Positions 23,035-33,820 of a stretch of 33,951 bases of DNA are shown in pieces (position 1 is the first letter of the stretch; every line of letters starts with the position of its first letter). The DNA is taken from the NCBI GenBank assembly GCA_035934405.1, contig DASYXW010000065.1, positions 1-33,951 of the forward strand, written 5' to 3'. Source of the DNA: DASYXW01 sp035934405 (GTDB lineage: Bacteria; Acidobacteriota; Terriglobia; UBA7540). Under the pieces are notes generated by a model, which had not been told where the DNA came from, did not search any database, and saw only the letters and a program-made list of their open reading frames with translations. The position numbers were made by a program, and so were the translations under genes.

Positions 23035-23928
23035 TTGGGAATTCTACTGGGACTGTCCGCCGCGCTCTCCTGGGGCGGCGCGGATTTTCTTGCCCGCTAT
23101 GCGGCGCGCCGGATTGGCGCTTACCGGACGCTGCTCTACATGCAGTTCTTCGGGTTCGCGGGCCTTACGGCGTACCTGGAGTTAGAGCGTGGGCCGTACC
23201 GGCTTGCCGCCCACGCGGACGGAAGCGTGTGGGCCTGGGCGATTGCCGCCGGACTGCTCAACGTGGCGGCTTCGCTCGCGCTCTATCGGGCGTTTGAAAT
23301 CGGCGTCCTGGCGCTCGTCGGTCCCATCGCGGCAAGCTATCCCGCGCTGACCGCGGCGCTGGCCTTTGCTAGTGGCGAACGTCTGGCCGTGACGCGCGAG
23401 GTCGGCCTCGCCGCGGCGCTCGTTGGCGTGATTCTCGCCGCCACGCCACGGCCCGCCGTCGAGCCAAGCCGGACGCCGGACTTGCCGCGCCCTGCCGGCA
23501 GCGCGCCGCTCGGGCCGGGTGTCGGTTGGGCGCTCGCGGCAGCCGCGGGCTTTGGTTTCATGTTCTGGGTTCTGGGCTTTCGCGTGACGCCGGTGATGGG
23601 TGGCGTCATGCCGGTCTGGATTTTTCGCGGCCTCAGCATCGCTACCCTGACGCTCGCCGCGCGGACGGTCCGCCAGAGTATCCGCCTGCCGCAAGGCGAG
23701 GTGTGGTGGCTGATTGCCGGTTGCGGGCTTCTGGACACCCTGGCGATGGTCTCGACCAATGTCGGCCTGACAACAGAGCAGGTCTCGGTGGTCACGGTGC
23801 TCTCGTCACTCTTCGGCGCAGTGACGGTGGGCCTGGCGTGCATCTTCCTGCGCGAGAGACTGCACCGCTGGCAGTGGGTGGGGATCGCTTTGATCTTCGT
23901 GGGTATTGCGCTGGTGAGCCGCCGCTAG
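23035..23928 (+). CDS. EamA/DMT-family transporter
   Basis: This is a 297-residue membrane protein with about ten hydrophobic segments in two homologous halves. GLSAALSWGGADFLARY at the start and SSLFGAVTVGLACIFLRERLHRWQWVGIALIFVGIALV at the end are typical of EamA (drug/metabolite transporter) repeats. It likely exports or imports a small metabolite; substrate unknown. The start is TTG at 23035, supported by AAAGGGA about 7 nt upstream and by the position of the first helix; no ATG or GTG fits. Its 3' end converges on the decayed DUF2442 gene. Confidence 0.88.
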   Translation: MGILLGLSAALSWGGADFLARYAARRIGAYRTLLYMQFFGFAGLTAYLELERGPYRLAAHADGSVWAWAIAAGLLNVAASLALYRAFEIGVLALVGPIAASYPALTAALAFASGERLAVTREVGLAAALVGVILAATPRPAVEPSRTPDLPRPAGSAPLGPGVGWALAAAAGFGFMFWVLGFRVTPVMGGVMPVWIFRGLSIATLTLAARTVRQSIRLPQGEVWWLIAGCGLLDTLAMVSTNVGLTTEQVSVVTVLSSLFGAVTVGLACIFLRERLHRWQWVGIALIFVGIALVSRR

Positions 23929-23953
23929 GTGCGGCGTCTCAGTGGCACCGGGA

Positions 23954-24271
23954 CTAGCGGGACTGCGCGTGACGGTCGGAACGCTTTTCAAGCCAGCGTT
24001 TGAGCGAGCGTTGGCTCTCACCAGAGGGCTTACCGGCCAGCAAATTTTCAACGCTGACGTCTTCGTCGAGGTCGGGCCAGTGGATTCCTTCTCCGCTGCC
24101 GGTCAACCGCCAATGATTTCGCTCCTGCCGAGTGCCATGCACGAGCCGGGGATACTAAGCGAGTGGGGCGGACACAGTGCGTCCGTCAGCCAATTCAACT
24201 GTCAGTGAATCGCTGCCCAACGTGACGCGCTGCGCCCTTGCAGCCTGTGATTCAATCGCTAAAGTACTCAT
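23954..24271 (-). pseudogene. DUF2442 protein interrupted by an in-frame TAG
   Basis: From the ATG at 24271 the frame encodes 105 residues if the TAG at 24155-24157 (codon 39) is read through. Before it: SLTVELADGRTVSAPLA. After it: YPRLVHGTRQERNHWRL and GSGEGIHWPDLDEDVSV. The family normally has PLAWYPRL here, so Trp (TGG) has become TAG. The rest is well conserved and the C-terminus is complete, indicating a recent nonsense mutation. The start overlaps the end of the DUF4160 remnant, as is usual for this pair. The function of the family is unknown; it is often paired with DUF4160 in a toxin-antitoxin-like layout (inference). Confidence 0.82.
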
Positions 24272-24487
24272 CCCAGCTCTCCATCAGCATTCCTTCGTTG
24301 CGCTTAACTAGCCTCTGGACGCGGCCAATCTCCCGCTGCCGAACCCACCGCTCGTCTTGAGTCTCACCGGCGCGAGCCAGAACTTAGCCACCTTGTCGTC
24401 GCGCTCGACGTGAACATGGGGCGGCTCGTCGCGGTCGCCAGCGTAAAAGAATAACCGATATGCGCCACTTCGCAGAACCGTCGGCAT
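24252..24487 (-). pseudogene. DUF4160 protein with a frameshift
   Basis: The frame from the ATG at 24487 reads MPTVLRSGAYRLFFYAGDRD and EPPHVHVERDDKVAKFWLAPV, then a conserved-looking SGGFG, typical of DUF4160. After about residue 47 it runs into non-family sequence and stops at 24308. One frame over, REIGRVQRLVKRNEGMLMES then WDEYFSD continues the family to a stop at 24252. A net loss of one base near 24330-24345 explains this; repaired, the protein would be 78 residues, normal for the family. A further ATG at 24505 is possible. It is probably a recent pseudogene. Confidence 0.82.
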
Positions 24488-24556
24488 TCTGGGCCCGGAA
24501 GCCATCCATCACCTATAACATATACCCCCAGTAAGGCGGGCCGCGTGGCGGGCACC

Positions 24557-25447
24557 CTATTGCCTTACCTTCACCCCAGCCAGTTCCTCCAGGAAAGTAA
24601 CGACGGCGGCATAGTCGAGGTCTCCCTTCCCCTGAGCTTTGGCCGCCGCGTAGACCTCCTTCACCGCCGCGGCGACCGGCATGGGAACGTTCTGCGCGTA
24701 GGAGTTTTCCATGGCCAGCTCCAGGTCCTTGTGCATGAGCTTGAGCGGAAAGTACGGCGTGAAATCACCCTTGAAGATGAACGGCGCCTTGAAATCAGTC
24801 AGCGCGGCGCGGGCCATGCTGCCCTGAATCACTTCCATCAGTGTCTCGGGCCGAAGCCCGGCCTTCGACGCGAGCACGAATCCCTCGCAGAAGATCTCAA
24901 CCATGGCGGCTTGTATGGCGTTCTGCGATAGCTTGGCCGCGAGGCCCAGCCCGTGCGCGCCGCAGTAGATGTGCTTCTTGCCGAGAACGCTCAGCACCGG
25001 CATAGCGTGGTCGAACGCCTCGCGGTCGCCGCCGATCATGTACGTAAGCTCGCCTTTCTCCGCGAGGTGCTTGCTGCCGGTGACGGGAGCGTCGAGCCAG
25101 CTTGCGCCTTTGCCAGCGGTGTGGCAGGCGAGCTTGCGGCTCGCGATGGGGCTGATGGTGCTCGAATCAATGACCACGGCGCCCAGGCGCACGGTCTCAA
25201 GGATTCCCCCCTTGCCGGTGACCACTTCCTCCACCGCCGCCGTGTCGCTGACAATCATCACCACCACGTCCGCCTCGCGCGCGGCTTCCGCAGGAGTCGC
25301 GGCCACGTTCGCGCCTGCCTTTGCCAGCGGCCCGGTCTTGCCGGCTGTTCGATTGAACACCGTCACCGGGAATCCCGCTTTGACCAGATTCAAGGCCATC
25401 GGCTGGCCCATCAGGCCGAGACCGATGAAGCCGATAGATTGCGGCAT
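24557..25447 (-). CDS. 3-hydroxyisobutyrate dehydrogenase-family reductase (tartronate-semialdehyde-reductase-like)
   Basis: This is a 296-residue NAD(P)-dependent beta-hydroxyacid dehydrogenase. The Rossmann start IGFIGLGLMGQPMALNL, the DAPVTGSKHLAEKGEL substrate motif and the catalytic Lys in AAKLSQNAIQ (about residue 170, with its partner Asn) are intact. The family includes 3-hydroxyisobutyrate, tartronate-semialdehyde and succinic-semialdehyde reductases. The adjacent glycerate kinase favours tartronate semialdehyde to D-glycerate, as an inference from context. The ATG at 25447 has GAGGAGG 5 nt upstream. It lies 81 nt after the kinase stop; that gap contains a GGTAGGC/GGTATAC-like degenerate repeat. 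Confidence 0.88.
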   Translation of the reverse strand: MPQSIGFIGLGLMGQPMALNLVKAGFPVTVFNRTAGKTGPLAKAGANVAATPAEAAREADVVVMIVSDTAAVEEVVTGKGGILETVRLGAVVIDSSTISPIASRKLACHTAGKGASWLDAPVTGSKHLAEKGELTYMIGGDREAFDHAMPVLSVLGKKHIYCGAHGLGLAAKLSQNAIQAAMVEIFCEGFVLASKAGLRPETLMEVIQGSMARAALTDFKAPFIFKGDFTPYFPLKLMHKDLELAMENSYAQNVPMPVAAAVKEVYAAAKAQGKGDLDYAAVVTFLEELAGVKVRQ

Positions 25448-25528
25448 AAGACCTCCTCAGAACGGTAGGCGGTAGATGGCATACGGTATACGGGATTGTC
25501 GGACCAAAGACTGTGGTGCGTATCCTTG

Positions 25529-26856
25529 CTAACCAAAATCCAGCCAAACGCGCACGTCGCGGACGTTGTTGTCCGTCGCGCCCGTCTCGATCGTGTCTCC
25601 GAGCGCGTGAAAGAAGCCGTAGGAATCACTGGCGGCAAGATATTGCTCGGGGTCAAGGCCGAGCGCCCGGGCGCGAGCGACGGTCTCGCCGTCAGCCACG
25701 GCCCCGGCGGCCGGGCTGCTGCCGTCGCGGCCGTCGGTTCCGGCGCTCAACACGACCCGCCGTTTGCCGGCGATCAACTGCGCCGCGTAAAGCGTGAAGG
25801 CCTGATTCCTGCCGCCAACGCCCGCGCCGGTCACCGGACTGATCACTTCACCGCCCGCCACGATGGCGACCGGCCGGCGAGGATGTTTCGCCGCCAGCGC
25901 TTCCAGCGATGCCAGGTTGGCTCTCGCCACCTGCCGGTATTCCGCGTCCCAGTGGCTGGAATCAATTTCGCACAGAAACCCCAACTTCTCTGCCGCAGCC
26001 ATTGCCGCCCGCACGGCGTCGCGATTCGAGAGCAGGCAGAAATAACTCAAATGGGCAAAGCGCGGGTCGCCCGGCTTGGGAGTCTCTTCGAGTGAGCGTT
26101 CGACAAAGTGTTTACGGATGGCGGCGGGAAACTTCGCTGCGAGACCGCTCTCCTCGGCAATGGAGTAGCACTGTGCCGCTGTGGATTCGTCGGGCATGGT
26201 CGGACCGGAGGCGACCATGGAAGGAAGATGCTCGGGCACGTCGGAAATGAAAACCGTGAGCTGCCGCGCCGGGTGAGCGGCCGCGGCGAGCCGTCCGCCT
26301 TTCACCGCTGAGAGGTGCTTCCGCAGCGTGTTCATCTGCTCGATGGGCAGTCCGCAGGTCACCAGAATCCGGTTGAACTCGACAAGATCGGCCAGGCTGA
26401 CCGCGGCATCGAGCGGTTTTTCGAACAGCGCCGAGCCGCCGCCGGAGACGAGAAAGATGATGAGGTCGCCGGAGGATCTCGTTGAGATCAATTCAAGCGC
26501 CGCTGCCGCGCCCCCGAAGCTCCCCGCGTTGGGATAAGGATGGCCGCCCACAAAGTAACGGAAGCGGTCGAGCTTCTGAGGCGGCTCGGCCGGAGAGACG
26601 GCCACGCCGGCTTCCACCTGTCCGCCCAGGATCTCGTCGAGCACGCCCGCCATGCGATTGGCGGCTTTGCCGAACGCCACCACGCGAGGCGGACGGGCAA
26701 CGGAGACCGCGAGATCTCCGGCGTGGAGCGTATTCCCCTCGCGCCGAAGCTTCGCAAGCATGGCATGGCGCACATCAATCGCCGCCATCGTCTCGCGAAA
26801 GATTCCCTGCGCCAGCTTTTTGCCCTCAGGTGAAAGTGATTCGGTGGCCATGTTCA

Positions 26857-26857
<1 letters not shown>
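25529..26857 (-). CDS. Glycerate 2-kinase, DUF4147/MOFRL family
   Basis: This is a 442-residue cytoplasmic enzyme expected to phosphorylate D-glycerate to 2-phosphoglycerate with ATP. The N-terminal DUF4147 domain (about 20-255) includes VVAFGKAANRMAGVLD, GGHPYPN, FLVSGGGSALFEKP and NTLRKHLSAVKGGRLA. The C-terminal MOFRL domain (about 325-435) includes GAGVGGRNQAFTLYAA and AGTDGRDGSSPAAGAVADG. All family motifs are present. The start ATG overlaps the upstream stop (TGATG); the GTG three bases earlier is the alternative. Translational coupling to the PQQ dehydrogenase gene indicates that the two products act together. Confidence 0.92.
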
Positions 26858-28749
<1,892 letters not shown>

Positions 28750-28758
28750 TGTGCCCCC

Positions 28759-31700
28759 TCAGAAGTAGTATTTGATCCCGAATTGAATGATACGCGCGCC
28801 GCTGGTGGTGTCCGAATCGTGCCCGCGCGTGGCCACAAGCTGGCCGAAGGTTCCGTCAAAGCCGCCGGCGTCGGGGTTGCTAAACTGGGCGTGGTTGAAG
28901 GCATTGAAGAACTCCGCCCTGATCTCGATCCTCTGGCGCTCGGTAATCTGCGTATCTTTGATCAAAGAAAGGTCCCAGTTGTTGATGCCGGGACCGCGCA
29001 GGGTATTGCGGCCGAGCGTTCCGAAGGTGAATGCGGCGACGGTGGCGCAGTCCAGATTCGTGGGATTGAAAAAGAAGTTGCCGGTGGCGGTCACGCCGTT
29101 GGCGTCGGTGGGCACAAAGCAACTGCCGGTGCCGGCCGTTGTCGGCGTGAACGTGCGATTTTGCCGGGGATCGCTGAATACCTGGATGGGACCGAGCACG
29201 TCCGGCCGGTCGAGAAAATTGTTCTGCAAGCTCGAATTATTGTTCTGGAAGATGGTGAACGGATTGCCCGACTGGAAGGTGACAATGCTTTCCAGGTTCC
29301 AGCCCCCGGCCAGCTTCTTGAGGTAACGGTTCGATCCTGCCGCCCGGTTGAAAGGCAATTGCCATCCGCCGCTAATTACCAGGCGATGCGTGGCGTCGAA
29401 ATCGGCCAGGGCGTGGTCGAGCTGATAGTTGACGGGATCAGTGAAAGTGGAAGAACGGGCGCGGAAGCCGGAGGTCAGGTCGGTGGTCTTGGACAGAGTA
29501 TAGGCCACGCGCGTCTCAAAGCCGTGGCTCAGCCGCTTGTCGAGCGTCACCTGCAGCTCGTGGCTGGCGGAAACGCCGTTCGAGAGGTCAGCCAGGATCT
29601 GCCCGGTGGCGAGCGTAGGGACGGCGTTCGGATCGGTCGTTCCAGAGCAGCCGGACAAGGGCCGCGCGCAATCGAGATTGATGCCGGCGTTGTTATAGGT
29701 CGCCAGCAGGGACGGGTTGCGGAAATTGAGGTCGGCGGTGCTGATCAGCTTTCTTCCCAGGCTGCCCACGTAGACGGTTTCGAGCAGGGTGTTGGGCGTC
29801 AACTGGTATTGGAAGCCGTAGTTGAAATTCTCCGAGTAAGGGGTGCGGAAGCGAGGGTCAGCAACATAGGCGAAGGAGATGGCGGGAACGAAGAAAGTCC
29901 CCACCTTGGTGAACGGGAACGGATTCTGAATGCCCAGCGGCGTGAACGGGTCAGCCAGGTAATTGCCTCCGAGCTGGTTGTTCGCGGGAAACAAATCGGT
30001 CACGTCGCCAAAGGGAGGCTGGCCGCCGAACTGCAAGTTCAAAGCGCCATCCTCTACATCGTAAAAGATGCCGAAGCCGCCCCGCATCACCAGGCGGCCG
30101 GTACCCAGCATATCCCAGGCGAATCCGAGGCGCGGCGCAAAATTGTTCCGATCGGCGTAGACGAGCCCCTGGTTCGGCGTGCCGGGGTCGCCCGGGTAAA
30201 GGAATCCCGGCGGGGCCGCCGGAAACACCGTCGACTGCTGGCCCGGGAAGTAGCCAATGATCTCGTTGTGCGGGTCCGTCTGCGGCGAGTTGTATTCGTA
30301 GCGCAGCCCGAGATCGAGCGTCAGCCGAGGGCGCACCTTCCAGTTGTCCTGCGCAAAGCCGTAGTAGGAGCCTTCGCGGATGCCGTAGATAGCCTTGGAG
30401 AACTGGAAGAACTCCTCCGGGAAGCCGCCCACAAAATCGGCCAGGCTGTTGCCGGTGAGCGACCCGAACTCGCCGAAAAAGAAGCTGCCGTTGTTGTAGA
30501 AGTCGAAGTCGAAATTGTTGCGGATGCGGCGGATGTCGCCGCCGAACTTGAACGAGTGATGGCCGTGCTGCCAGGAAACCGTATCCTGCCACTGAAACGT
30601 CACGTCGTGGATCTTGGTCGGCCCCTGCGGCGAGGGTCCGAGCTCGAAGCCGCCGGTGACCGACATGATCGGTGGAGCGGCGCCTGCCGGGTCGTCGGGA
30701 TTGACGTTGGTGAAGCCGAGTTGCTGGGGCGTGGTGTGGTCCACGGGCACTGCCGTAAGGCCGGCGCTGCGATTGGCGGCGAAGCGGGCTTCGTTGATCA
30801 GGGTGGGGCCGAACGTGTGAGTCCAGGTAATCGAACCCGTCTGAAAGCGATTGGCGTCGGTAAAGGCGGAGCCCGCCGGCACGTTGCCGCCGGTGGAGGC
30901 GCCGTTGAGAATCTCGAAGGGAAAGAAGTCGCTGCTGTTCTCAAAAAGGTAAACGCCCGAGAGCGTGTTCGTCTCGTTAAAATTATGATCGACGCGGTAG
31001 ATCATCTGGTCGTCGCGGATGCGGCCCGAGGGCGCCGAGACGAATCCGTTGGTGCCGACGTTGGGCAGCGGAACATACTTGGCGATGTAGTTGGCCGAGA
31101 TGGGATTCACCGGCACTTGGTTGTTAACATAGTTCGCGCCGGTAACTGGATTCACCAGTTGCACGCCGCTGGCGAGCAGACTGCTGAAGTCGCCGCCCCG
31201 CTCCGCCGGGGTCAGGGTGGTGTTCACCGGCGCCACCTGGCCTTCGCGGCGCCGCGTCCCTTGATAAGAAGCAAAGAAAAACGTCTTATCGCGCTTGATC
31301 GGGCCGCCGACGGTGCCGCCGAAGACGTTTCGCTTGAAGGGCGTGACGTCGGGGATGAAGAAATCGCGCGCGTTCAGCGCGTCGTTGCGCACGAACTCAA
31401 AGCCGCTGCCGTGAAAGCTGTTCGTGCCGGACTTGATGACCTGGTTGACGATGCCGCCCGACGTCCGGCCGTACTCGGCCTGGTAGTTGTTGGTGATGAT
31501 CTTGAACTCTTGCACCGCGTCCGGGTTGGGGCTGAGGATGATGTTGTTGCCGAGAAAATCGTTGTTGTCAGCGCCGTCCAGCAGGAAGGTCAGCGATTCG
31601 GATCGTTGCCCGCTCACGGAGAATGGATTTCCGGAACCGTCGTCGGGGTCGGGCGCGAAGACGCCCGCTTGCAGCAATCCCAGTTGCAGCGTGTCGCGGC

Positions 31701-32166
31701 CCACCAGCGGCAGGTCGAGGATGCGCTGCTCGGTCTCCACTTTGCCAAGCGTGGCGCTCACCGTGTCCACCTGCTTGACGTTGCCGGACACTTCCACCAC
31801 CTGAGTGGTCGAGCCGATTTGCAACGTGATGTCCTGCCGGGCGTTCTGATTGATGTCGAGCACGATGCCGGTTTGGTCAAACTTACTGAACCCCGTGGCC
31901 TCGGCCGCCAGCTCATACTTCCCGATCGGGACGAGCGTGAACAGATAGTTCCCGTCCGCGCTGGCCTTTGCCTGCCGGGAAATGCCGGTCTGGGAATCGG
32001 TGAGCGTCACCGTGGCGCCGGCCACGACAGCGCCCGAAGGGTCTTTCACCGCGCCGCCCAGTGTGGCCGTGGCTTCCTGGGCAGCGACCGGCGCCGCGCC
32101 CAGCATCAGGCCCAGCAGGATGGCGCCCGCGAGGCGAGCAGCTTTGCCGCATTGAGATTCAGACAT
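28759..32166 (-). CDS. TonB-dependent receptor with carboxypeptidase-regulatory-like N-terminal domain (Oar-like)
   Basis: This is a 1135-residue outer-membrane protein. The ATG at 32166 has AGGAGG 6 nt upstream; the open frame extends upstream across the promoter and is not used. Signal peptide LAGAILLGLMLGAAPVAAQ, then a CarboxypepD_reg-like domain (about 30-115: GGAVKDPSGAVVAGATVTL ... DGNYLFTLVPIGKYELAA), a plug (about 130-260: EQRILDLPLVGRDTLQLGLL, FLLDGADNNDFLGNN) and a long beta barrel ending in IIQFGIKYYF with the terminal aromatic. This architecture is typical of Acidobacteriota. It likely imports the substrate or products linked to the quinoprotein directly downstream. A leader of about 140 nt separates it from its promoter. 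Confidence 0.95.
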   Translation of the reverse strand: MSESQCGKAARLAGAILLGLMLGAAPVAAQEATATLGGAVKDPSGAVVAGATVTLTDSQTGISRQAKASADGNYLFTLVPIGKYELAAEATGFSKFDQTGIVLDINQNARQDITLQIGSTTQVVEVSGNVKQVDTVSATLGKVETEQRILDLPLVGRDTLQLGLLQAGVFAPDPDDGSGNPFSVSGQRSESLTFLLDGADNNDFLGNNIILSPNPDAVQEFKIITNNYQAEYGRTSGGIVNQVIKSGTNSFHGSGFEFVRNDALNARDFFIPDVTPFKRNVFGGTVGGPIKRDKTFFFASYQGTRRREGQVAPVNTTLTPAERGGDFSSLLASGVQLVNPVTGANYVNNQVPVNPISANYIAKYVPLPNVGTNGFVSAPSGRIRDDQMIYRVDHNFNETNTLSGVYLFENSSDFFPFEILNGASTGGNVPAGSAFTDANRFQTGSITWTHTFGPTLINEARFAANRSAGLTAVPVDHTTPQQLGFTNVNPDDPAGAAPPIMSVTGGFELGPSPQGPTKIHDVTFQWQDTVSWQHGHHSFKFGGDIRRIRNNFDFDFYNNGSFFFGEFGSLTGNSLADFVGGFPEEFFQFSKAIYGIREGSYYGFAQDNWKVRPRLTLDLGLRYEYNSPQTDPHNEIIGYFPGQQSTVFPAAPPGFLYPGDPGTPNQGLVYADRNNFAPRLGFAWDMLGTGRLVMRGGFGIFYDVEDGALNLQFGGQPPFGDVTDLFPANNQLGGNYLADPFTPLGIQNPFPFTKVGTFFVPAISFAYVADPRFRTPYSENFNYGFQYQLTPNTLLETVYVGSLGRKLISTADLNFRNPSLLATYNNAGINLDCARPLSGCSGTTDPNAVPTLATGQILADLSNGVSASHELQVTLDKRLSHGFETRVAYTLSKTTDLTSGFRARSSTFTDPVNYQLDHALADFDATHRLVISGGWQLPFNRAAGSNRYLKKLAGGWNLESIVTFQSGNPFTIFQNNNSSLQNNFLDRPDVLGPIQVFSDPRQNRTFTPTTAGTGSCFVPTDANGVTATGNFFFNPTNLDCATVAAFTFGTLGRNTLRGPGINNWDLSLIKDTQITERQRIEIRAEFFNAFNHAQFSNPDAGGFDGTFGQLVATRGHDSDTTSGARIIQFGIKYYF

Positions 32167-32314
32167 GGCTTCCTCCTTGCATAAGGTTGGCGGCTTGGAA
32201 GAAGAGACCCTGAGTTTGGTCGGATCAGTTCCGGACGGCCGAAAGGGTGGGATCGTTAAACGAACGCCGGGTCTCCTGCTCATTGGCACCCTGCAAACCC
32301 CCGACGCAATAGAA

Positions 32315-32343
32315 CGTATATCGCCGGGTCGCGCCAATGTCAA
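32315..32343 (-). promoter_or_regulatory. Promoter of the TonB receptor operon
   Basis: On the minus strand, a perfect -35 TTGACA (32338-32343), 17-nt spacer and -10 TATACG (32315-32320). The predicted start is near 32308, giving a leader of about 140 nt. Its -35 lies 45 nt from the -35 of the divergent promoter. Confidence 0.7.
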
Positions 32344-32388
32344 CTGCGATTTTGTAACGTTCGGTCACGAAGCGCCCCTCCACCCACG

Positions 32389-32418
32389 TTGACATCACCC
32401 TTGCGCCTTGACTACGAT
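32389..32418 (+). promoter_or_regulatory. Promoter of the dihydropyrimidinase gene
   Basis: Perfect -35 TTGACA (32389-32394), 18-nt spacer, -10 TACGAT (32413-32418). The start would be near 32425, with GGTGGAGG and the GTG at 32441 just behind. This excludes the TTG at 32408 as a start, because it lies upstream of the -10. Confidence 0.7.
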
Positions 32419-32440
32419 ACGAGCCGCAGGTGGAGGCACC

Positions 32441-33820
32441 GTGGAATTCGATACGCTGATTCAGGGCGGCACCGTCGTGACCGCGTCCGACACTTACGCT
32501 TCTGACCTCGGCATCCGCGACGGACGCATCGCCACCATTGCCCAGACACTGCCCCGCGAATCGGCCCGGCAAACACTCTCGGCCTCCGGTTGTTACGTCA
32601 TCCCTGGCGGCATTGACGTTCACACGCACCTCGATATGCCGTTCGGCGGCACCACCAGCGCCGACGATTTTGAGAGCGGCACCATAGCGGCGGCCTTCGG
32701 CGGCACCACGACGCTGGTTGACTTTGCCATCCAGTACAAGGGCCAGACGCTGCGCACCGCTTTCGACACCTGGCGCGCCAAAGCCGAGGGCAAGGCCGCC
32801 ATTGATTACGCTTTCCACTGCATCATCACCGACCTCGCCGGCTCTCGCCTGGACGAAATGGACGCGCTGGTGCGAGAGGGCGTCTCGAGCTTCAAGCTCT
32901 TCATGGCTTATCCGGGTGTTTTCATGCTCGATGACGGCGCCATCTTCAAGGTGTTCAGCCGCGCCGCCAAGAATGGGGCTCTCGTCTGCATGCACGCCGA
33001 GAACGGCAGCGCCATTGACGTGATTGTGCAGCGAGCCCTCGCCGAAGGCAAGACCGCACCCAAGTATCATGCGCTGACGCGTCCCACCACCGCCGAGGCC
33101 GAGGCTACCTCGCGAGCCATCGCGCTCGCCGAGATGGCCGGCGCGCCGGTCTACATCGTGCATCTCTCATGCAACGACGCCCTCGAAAAAGTCCGCGAGG
33201 CGCGCGACCGCGGCTTACCCGTCTACGCCGAGACCTGCCCGCAGTACCTGTTTCTCTCCATCGAGAACTTTGACGTGCCCGGCTTCGAAGGCGCCAAGTA
33301 CGTCTTCACGCCGCCGCTGCGCGAGAAATGGCATCAGGCGAAGCTTTGGGCGGGGCTGGCACACGATCAACTGCAAGTCGTCTCCACCGACCATTGCCCG
33401 TTCTGCTACAAGGATCAAAAGGAGCTGGGGCGCGGCGATTTCACCAAGATTCCCAACGGCGGCCCGGGCATCGAGCATCGGCTGAGCTTGGTGTTCACGG
33501 GCGGCGTCGGCGGCGGACGGTTCTCGGTGAATCGCTTTGTTCAGCTTGTCGCCACGACCCCAGCCAAACTCTTCGGACTCTACCCGCGCAAGGGCACGAT
33601 TGCCGTCGGCTCCGACGCCGACATCGTCATCTTCGATCCCAACCGCGAGGAGACCATCAGCGCCGCCACCCACCACATGCGTGTTGACTACTCGATGTTC
33701 GAAGGCATCCGCGTCAAGGGCATGCCGCGCCAAGTGCTCGTTGGAGGCAAGCTCGCCATTGACGACGGCAAGTTCGTGGGCCGCGCCGGCCAGGGGCAGT
33801 TCATCAAGCGGCATCTATGA
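32441..33820 (+). CDS. hydA: Dihydropyrimidinase / D-hydantoinase
   Basis: This is a 459-residue cyclic amidase that hydrolyses 5,6-dihydropyrimidines or hydantoins, the second step of reductive pyrimidine breakdown. All binuclear-metal ligands of the family are present: His61 and His63 (GGIDVHTHLDMPFGG), the carboxylated Lys152 (SFKLFMAY), His185 (CMHAENG), His241 (HLSCND) and Asp317 (STDHCPF). Numbering runs two ahead of the Bacillus enzyme. The start is the GTG at 32441 (GGAGG 4 nt upstream), which gives the usual MxFDTLIxGGTVV N-terminus and the normal family length. It is divergent from the TonB receptor operon. The true substrate (uracil- or hydantoin-derived) cannot be told from sequence. 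Confidence 0.95.
   Translation: MEFDTLIQGGTVVTASDTYASDLGIRDGRIATIAQTLPRESARQTLSASGCYVIPGGIDVHTHLDMPFGGTTSADDFESGTIAAAFGGTTTLVDFAIQYKGQTLRTAFDTWRAKAEGKAAIDYAFHCIITDLAGSRLDEMDALVREGVSSFKLFMAYPGVFMLDDGAIFKVFSRAAKNGALVCMHAENGSAIDVIVQRALAEGKTAPKYHALTRPTTAEAEATSRAIALAEMAGAPVYIVHLSCNDALEKVREARDRGLPVYAETCPQYLFLSIENFDVPGFEGAKYVFTPPLREKWHQAKLWAGLAHDQLQVVSTDHCPFCYKDQKELGRGDFTKIPNGGPGIEHRLSLVFTGGVGGGRFSVNRFVQLVATTPAKLFGLYPRKGTIAVGSDADIVIFDPNREETISAATHHMRVDYSMFEGIRVKGMPRQVLVGGKLAIDDGKFVGRAGQGQFIKRHL

Noticed and set aside
23954..24271. Stop-codon recoding in the DUF2442 gene
   Set aside because: There is no sign of a suppressor system, and the partner gene also carries a separate frameshift, so decay is simpler.
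28783..32184. 1133-codon open frame on the plus strand opposite the TonB receptor
   Set aside because: It is the GC-rich mirror of a clear receptor gene, has no domain pattern and no RBS.
32408..32440. TTG start of the hydantoinase, 33 nt upstream
   Set aside because: It lies upstream of the predicted -10, and the added residues do not match the family N-terminus.
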